In this document: in pieces, positions 59,830 to 64,000 of the stretch | How positions within the stretch are numbered: position 1 is the stretch's first letter | Layout of the letters: every line of letters begins with the position of its first letter | NCBI RefSeq assembly: GCF_002741035.1 | Contig: NZ_CP016808.1 | Span: 1,550,001-1,614,000 of the forward strand | DNA: 64,000 nt | Source: Paenibacillus sp. BIHB 4019 | GTDB taxonomy: Bacteria; Bacillota; Bacilli; Paenibacillales; Paenibacillaceae | Reading direction: 5' to 3' | Notes under the pieces: generated by a model | What the model was told of the DNA's origin: nothing | Databases searched by the model: none | What the model saw: the letters and a program-made list of their open reading frames with translations, nothing else | Position numbers and translations under genes: made by a program

Positions 59830-60663
59830 TCACATCCGTCGTTTTACCCCAAATCGCTCCGACAACGCTTCACCTAATATGTTGAACGTTATAACCACGA
59901 ACAAAATCATCAAGCCTGGATATAACATCAATTCCGGATGGCTGCGAATAAAGGCTTTGCCTTCATGAATCATCGCCCCCCATTCCGGAGTCGGCGGCTG
60001 AATGCCGAGGCCTAGAAACGATAATGCCGAAATATCCATAATTGCCCAGCCCATTTCAAGTGTTCCCATGACCAAAATAGGAGGAAGCACATTCGGAATA
60101 ATATGCCGTCTAATAATTTTCCACTCGGAGGAGCCGCTGATTCGAGCGGCGGTAATAAACTGGCGTTCCTTTAGGCTGATAACCATGCCGCGGAACATGC
60201 GGGCGTAATACACCCATTGCACCAGCATGAGCGCCAGCACAACCTGCATCAGCCCCGGTCCAAAAATGCCGACCATGCCTAAAACGAGCACGAGGTTCGG
60301 AATTGTCATAACCGCTTCGCAAAAACGCATCAGGCAGGCATCCAGCCAGCCCCCTCTGTACCCAGCAATGGTGCCAATAACTAAGCCGATCCCCAGAGAG
60401 GCAATAAAAATCAAGAAAGCCAGACCAAGTGAAATACGGGCGCCATAGAGCAAGCGCGATAAAGTATCGCGCCCTAAATGGTCGGTGCCGAGCCAATGCT
60501 CCGCCGAAGGCGGCTGCAGCTTAAGCGCCAAATTGACTTTAATAGGGTCATGTGGCGAAATCCATGGAGCTATAAGGGTCACAATAGCAAAAACGAATAA
60601 AATGGCCGTGCATATGGCAATCGCTTTCTGGCCCCTCAGGACGGTGCGTAGTCTCGCAATCAC
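59830..60663 (-). CDS. nikC: Nickel/metal ABC importer permease NikC
   Basis: 277 residues, five to six TM helices and the conserved EAA loop (AARISGSSEWKIIRRHIIPNVLPPILV). N-terminus HDPIKVNLALKLQPPSAEHWLGTDHLGRDTLSRLLYGARISL is the DppC/NikC signature. The start is GTG 60663, overlapping the nikB TGA by four bases. Confidence 0.92.
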   Translation of the reverse strand: MIARLRTVLRGQKAIAICTAILFVFAIVTLIAPWISPHDPIKVNLALKLQPPSAEHWLGTDHLGRDTLSRLLYGARISLGLAFLIFIASLGIGLVIGTIAGYRGGWLDACLMRFCEAVMTIPNLVLVLGMVGIFGPGLMQVVLALMLVQWVYYARMFRGMVISLKERQFITAARISGSSEWKIIRRHIIPNVLPPILVMGTLEMGWAIMDISALSFLGLGIQPPTPEWGAMIHEGKAFIRSHPELMLYPGLMILFVVITFNILGEALSERFGVKRRM

Positions 60664-61604
60664 TGGTCGGTTCTTCCTTTCAGGGAAATTCGGGGATCCA
60701 TATAAAGCTGTACCAAATCAACGATTAAGTTGCAGATAATGAACAAGCAAGCCGCGAGGAACACATAACACTGAATAACCGGGATATCCCGATTGAATAT
60801 CGCATCGACAAAATATCGGCCGAACCCCGGCCACGAAAATACCTGCTCCACGATAATCGTCCCGGTCAGCAATTTGCCAAAGTTCATGCCAAGGCCTGTA
60901 ATGACGGGCGAAATGGCGATTTTCAGCACATGCTTGACCATAATAATCCGCTGCTTAATTCCTCGCGTCCTCGCATACAGAACATACGACTCCTGCAGCT
61001 GCTCCAGCACACTCGCACGCAGCAGCCGGGTATAGATAGCGATAAGGGCGAGTGACAGGGTCAGCGTCGGAAGCACGAGATTTTCCCACGAGCCCTTGCC
61101 TTCCACAGGAAGCAAATCCAGCTTGACGGCGAAAAAGAACATCAATAAATAACCGAGCCAAAACTGCGGAATGGACGCCCCGAAATACGAGAGCCCTCTG
61201 CTGAAATGATCAATCGGGCTGTTCTTATAAATGGCCGACAAAAAGCCAAGCGGGATGCTGACGAGCATCGCAAACAAAATGCTGCTGACGGCGAGCTGCA
61301 CCGTCGCGGGCATTTTCGATACGACGTCCTCCCATACCGGTTCATTCGTCATATACGATGTTCCAAAATCAAGCTGCGCCATCTTGACGACCGTGCGCCC
61401 ATATTGGACGAGCAGCGGCTGATCCAAGCCAAATTCATGTCTCTTCTCAGCGAGCAGCTCCTCCGTCGGATGAATGTGGGCGGCCGTTAAATAAGCTTCC
61501 GCCGGGTCTACAGGCGATACCTGAATCAGTACGAACGTAATAAGAATGGCAAAAAGAATGATGGGGACGATTGCGAGCAATCGCCTCCCGATATAGCTAA
61601 TCAT
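60660..61604 (-). CDS. nikB: Nickel/metal ABC importer permease NikB
   Basis: 314 residues, six TM helices, EAA loop YARTRGIKQRIIMVKHVLKIAISPVIT. The MISYIGRRLLAIVPIILFAILITFVLIQVSPVDPAE start fits NikB/DppB. ATG 61604 has GGGAGG seven bases upstream. Confidence 0.92.
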   Translation of the reverse strand: MISYIGRRLLAIVPIILFAILITFVLIQVSPVDPAEAYLTAAHIHPTEELLAEKRHEFGLDQPLLVQYGRTVVKMAQLDFGTSYMTNEPVWEDVVSKMPATVQLAVSSILFAMLVSIPLGFLSAIYKNSPIDHFSRGLSYFGASIPQFWLGYLLMFFFAVKLDLLPVEGKGSWENLVLPTLTLSLALIAIYTRLLRASVLEQLQESYVLYARTRGIKQRIIMVKHVLKIAISPVITGLGMNFGKLLTGTIIVEQVFSWPGFGRYFVDAIFNRDIPVIQCYVFLAACLFIICNLIVDLVQLYMDPRISLKGRTDQ

Positions 61605-61636
61605 GGATTGCCTCCCTGCTGGCTGCTTGCTGCTTA

Positions 61637-63277
61637 TTACTGGTTAATGTTTATTCCTTCAAATGGATTTTCGTCCCGATTCGCAGGGAACGCAAAGTCC
61701 GTTACCTTGTTTTGAAGCACTACCGTTTTCTTAATATAGGAAATTGGCACAATCGCCGATTGCTCCTGCAGCGTCAGCAAGATGGTGCTGTACAGCTGCT
61801 GGCGCTTCGTCTCATCCGTCGAGGCAAGCGCTTCATGGATTTGCTGATCCAGCTCCTGCTTCATTGGCAAGCCGGAGTTGGCTTCGGATACGCCCCAGCC
61901 TTTCTCAGCTACAACGTTAATGAAGGAATGCGGATCATACGGCGCGCCATAGTTGTACCAGAAATCAAGGTCAAATTCGCCCGCTTTCCGGCGCTGAATT
62001 TGCGTCGTGAGCTCAAGCCCCGTTATGTTCAGCTTCACGCCGATCGCACTCCATTCGGCTTGCATCGTTTCAGCCATCGCTTTTTGAATCGGATCTGTCT
62101 TATCGAAAATCAATTCCAGCTCTAATGCCTGTCCATCCTTCTCGCGAACGGCTTTGCCAGAAGGCAGCTTCCAGCCTGCTTCATCCAAGTAAGCAGCCGC
62201 TTTATCCGTATTGTATTCGACAGGTTGTACGTCGATATTCGTATAAGGGAAGTTTTTGGACAAAATCGTATCCGCCTTTTCCTCAAGGCCGAGCGTAATG
62301 CCTTCAACCATCGCCTGCTTGTTAAAGCCAGCCTGAAGGGCCAGACGCACCCGCAAATCGGAAAGCTTGTCATTCGTTGTATTCAGCAGAAGACTTCTTG
62401 TTCCGACCGGCTCGGACAATTGGGTTGCATACTTGCCGGATTCTTTCAAACTATTAAAGGCATCCATGCTGATGACACCTTCTCCATAAATCAAATCGAG
62501 CTCGCCTTTTTCAAAAGCCAATACACGGGTTTCCGCGTCAGGAATGATTTTGACGGTGATTTTATCGATTTTTGGACTTTCGCCCCAATAATTCGGGTTG
62601 CGCGTAAATACGGCATATTCGTCCTTCTTGTATTCAGCCAGCATCCACGGGCCTGTTCCAACCGGCTCTTTAATTCCTTTAGAAGTGTCTCCATCATCCG
62701 GGAAACCGGCTTCACCCAAGAAACGAACGGGGCGAACGAGCGAAAGATCCTGAATAGCCGGATAATACGCCTGCTTCAGCGTCATTTTAAAGGTATATTC
62801 GTCTACGACCTCCGTCTTGTCGAGAACGTTGATAACGCCAAGCCAGCTGTGCAGGCTCGGATTTTTCATAACCGCATCAAAATTTTTCTTCACGATCGCG
62901 GCATTAAAAGCCGTTCCGTCGGAAAACTTCACATTTTGACGAAGCTTGAATGTATATTCTTTGCCATCCTCCGAAATCGTCCATGATTCAGCCAGCATCG
63001 GCTCAAGCTTGCCCCCTGCTTTATAGCTGACCAACGGCTCATAAATCATCGATTGGGCAAATAGCTGCGAAGGATTATATGTGTGTGGGTTCATCGTTCC
63101 AATATCACGCGGCCAAGATAACGTAATGGCCTTTTCCGTTACGACTGCTGCGTTTTCAGTAGTTCCACTGCTAGCGCTTGGCGCCGCTTCCTGCTTCGTA
63201 CATGCCATAAGCACGGTTGATACGAGGAAAATCGTAGCTGCGATAGATAGGAGCGTTTTCTTGGTCGTTCTAATCAT
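61637..63277 (-). CDS. nikA: Nickel/metal ABC importer substrate-binding lipoprotein NikA
   Basis: 546 residues, signal peptide with lipobox LMAC (Cys26). The mature part follows E. coli NikA closely as I recall it: SWPRDIGTMNPHTYNPSQLFAQSMIYEPLV, KEPVGTGPWMLAEYKKDEYAVFTRNPNYWGESPKI and YNYGAPYDPHSFIN. NikA/CntA relatives bind Ni, Co or metal-metallophore complexes, not free ions. First gene of nikABCDE; a Fur-like box precedes it, which favours metallophore uptake under metal limitation over simple nickel scavenging. No cntKLM-type synthesis genes in the window. Confidence 0.9.
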   Translation of the reverse strand: MIRTTKKTLLSIAATIFLVSTVLMACTKQEAAPSASSGTTENAAVVTEKAITLSWPRDIGTMNPHTYNPSQLFAQSMIYEPLVSYKAGGKLEPMLAESWTISEDGKEYTFKLRQNVKFSDGTAFNAAIVKKNFDAVMKNPSLHSWLGVINVLDKTEVVDEYTFKMTLKQAYYPAIQDLSLVRPVRFLGEAGFPDDGDTSKGIKEPVGTGPWMLAEYKKDEYAVFTRNPNYWGESPKIDKITVKIIPDAETRVLAFEKGELDLIYGEGVISMDAFNSLKESGKYATQLSEPVGTRSLLLNTTNDKLSDLRVRLALQAGFNKQAMVEGITLGLEEKADTILSKNFPYTNIDVQPVEYNTDKAAAYLDEAGWKLPSGKAVREKDGQALELELIFDKTDPIQKAMAETMQAEWSAIGVKLNITGLELTTQIQRRKAGEFDLDFWYNYGAPYDPHSFINVVAEKGWGVSEANSGLPMKQELDQQIHEALASTDETKRQQLYSTILLTLQEQSAIVPISYIKKTVVLQNKVTDFAFPANRDENPFEGININQ

Positions 63278-63304
63278 GTTGTCGTTGTCTCCGTTTCGAT
63301 TCAG

Positions 63305-63319
63305 TAATAATGATTCTCA
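63305..63319 (-). promoter_or_regulatory. Fur/Zur-like box upstream of nikA
   Basis: Minus strand TGAGAATCATTATTA matches the 7-1-7 Fur consensus TGATAATNATTATCA except at two positions. It sits 28-42 bases before the nikA start, in the promoter. Whether Fur, Zur or another paralogue binds is not decided by sequence. Confidence 0.7.
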
Positions 63320-63378
63320 TTAATAATAGTGAAAAGCTTATAGGCTGTCAATGCGCATCATCCTTAATAAAGTGAAAA

Positions 63379-63414
63379 AAGGCAATCGGGCCTCATTCAA
63401 GGTCCAATTGCCTG
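63379..63414 (-). terminator. Terminator of the CcdC-family gene
   Basis: AGGCAATCGG pairs with CCAATTGCCT with one mismatch; the minus strand continues with TTTTTTC. It follows the gene that ends at 63456. Confidence 0.75.
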
Positions 63415-63455
63415 ACTTGTTATTTGCTGCTTGTTTTTGCATTTGCATGGGAAGG

Positions 63456-63926
63456 CTACGCTGCGAGCCGTTCTCTAGCAAGCTTTCTGAATTTAAGATA
63501 AGACATCACGCGCCAAGGAATGATATAGGAAAAGGCGATCACCATAAACAAGGCGGCGAACGTTTCCGGATCGAGCATCGACACATAATTCCGCAGCAGC
63601 AGGCGAATGCCCAAAATCGCTAGAAAAGCGACGATGAAGCCCCGATTCTTTTTCGCATAAATTTGCTGATCCTCGCGCACCTCATAATTAGTCGTCCAGA
63701 TGAGCGGTATCGACAGCGCTAAGCCGATCACGATAGCGAGGAGCCACTCAAGCAGCGGCGCATGGATATGAGGATTGAGGAAAATCATGAAGCCCGGCAG
63801 CATGAAAAGAAGGGGAAGCAGCAAACGTATGCCGCTGCCGCGAATCGGACGATAAAAGCTGCGCGTCCTCCTCCATAAAATCAATCCCGCGATTAAAATA
63901 ATAAATACATACACAGAGCCGTTCAT
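63456..63926 (-). CDS. CcdC-family (DUF1453) membrane protein
   Basis: 156 residues with four TM helices. The DQQIYAKKNRGFIVAFLAILGIRLLLRNYV stretch and the ending AFSYIIPWRVMSYLKFRKL are the family signature. CcdC proteins are linked to cytochrome c maturation in Bacillus but are not essential for it. I take ATG 63926; GTG 63932 is two codons upstream. Single gene near the right edge. Confidence 0.9.
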   Translation of the reverse strand: MNGSVYVFIILIAGLILWRRTRSFYRPIRGSGIRLLLPLLFMLPGFMIFLNPHIHAPLLEWLLAIVIGLALSIPLIWTTNYEVREDQQIYAKKNRGFIVAFLAILGIRLLLRNYVSMLDPETFAALFMVIAFSYIIPWRVMSYLKFRKLARERLAA

Positions 63927-64000
63927 GCTCACACCGCTTTCTTTAAAGGAATAGATCGTTTTAATTATAAACGTTCATCAGCTGAACTTCTATACGCTCC

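Overview
The window reads as a chromosomal segment of a Paenibacillus-like member of the Paenibacillaceae (Bacillota). The indications are strong AGGAGG-type ribosome binding sites, several TTG starts, intrinsic terminators with long T-tracts, a Crh-like HPr, a CcdC-type membrane protein, a RacA-like MerR/coiled-coil protein, the futalosine menaquinone route and AraC-type regulators beside glycosidases. I see no rRNA, tRNA, CRISPR array, phage or insertion sequence. The assignment is inference from gene content.

0-16 kb: the end of a secreted or lipoprotein gene at the left edge; a zinc/cobalt CDF exporter with an ArsR/CzrA-like operator on its promoter; an adaptor-permease-ATPase export operon of the YknXYZ/MacAB kind; an SGNH hydrolase; an aminoglycoside-phosphotransferase-like gene with a lactonase; mqnB-mqnD of the futalosine pathway; a secreted helical protein; an aldo-keto reductase operon; and an AraC regulator. 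15-22 kb is a glycoside island: GH3 glycosidase, GPH sugar symporter and an HPr-like protein that lacks its catalytic histidine form one operon with a cre-like site, next to an AraC regulator fused to a GH39 glycosidase. 22-28 kb holds a metallo-hydrolase/Lrp divergent pair and a MerR regulon in which adh, merR and an MFS exporter each carry the same operator inside a 19-bp promoter spacer, then a squalene/phytoene synthase-like gene.

28-34 kb is an operon of CHASE2-adenylate cyclase, FecR-domain surface protein and NHL-repeat/stalk-domain protein. 34-51.7 kb is the most unusual part: a long minus-strand operon of tubulin/FtsZ-like GTPase, a second large protein that I read as a tubulin-fold relative with both nucleotide loops destroyed, a membrane VWA protein, a beta-rich protein, a zinc-finger TRAFAC-type GTPase and a 1053-residue membrane-anchored GAP1-N2-type protein. 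It is preceded by a secreted VWA protein, and divergently by a small membrane protein, a zinc-ribbon membrane protein and a RacA-like DNA-binding coiled-coil protein. Three copies of a long-hairpin repeat family sit at gene borders only in this locus, and a 15-bp perfect palindrome lies between the divergent units. The gene set suggests a membrane-associated cytomotive or remodelling machine with two GTPases and a chromosome-binding protein.

52-64 kb: an aromatic acid exporter-like protein, a soluble chemoreceptor-like protein, a Gfo/Idh/MocA oxidoreductase with a near-perfect cre site, a cold-shock protein with an attenuator-like leader, a cyclase-family hydrolase, a small charged protein, a PAP2 membrane phosphatase, a NikABCDE-type metal importer with a Fur-box-like site, and a CcdC-family membrane protein. 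A short dispersed palindromic repeat occurs four times across the window (4.8, 4.9, 14.0 and 57.3 kb).
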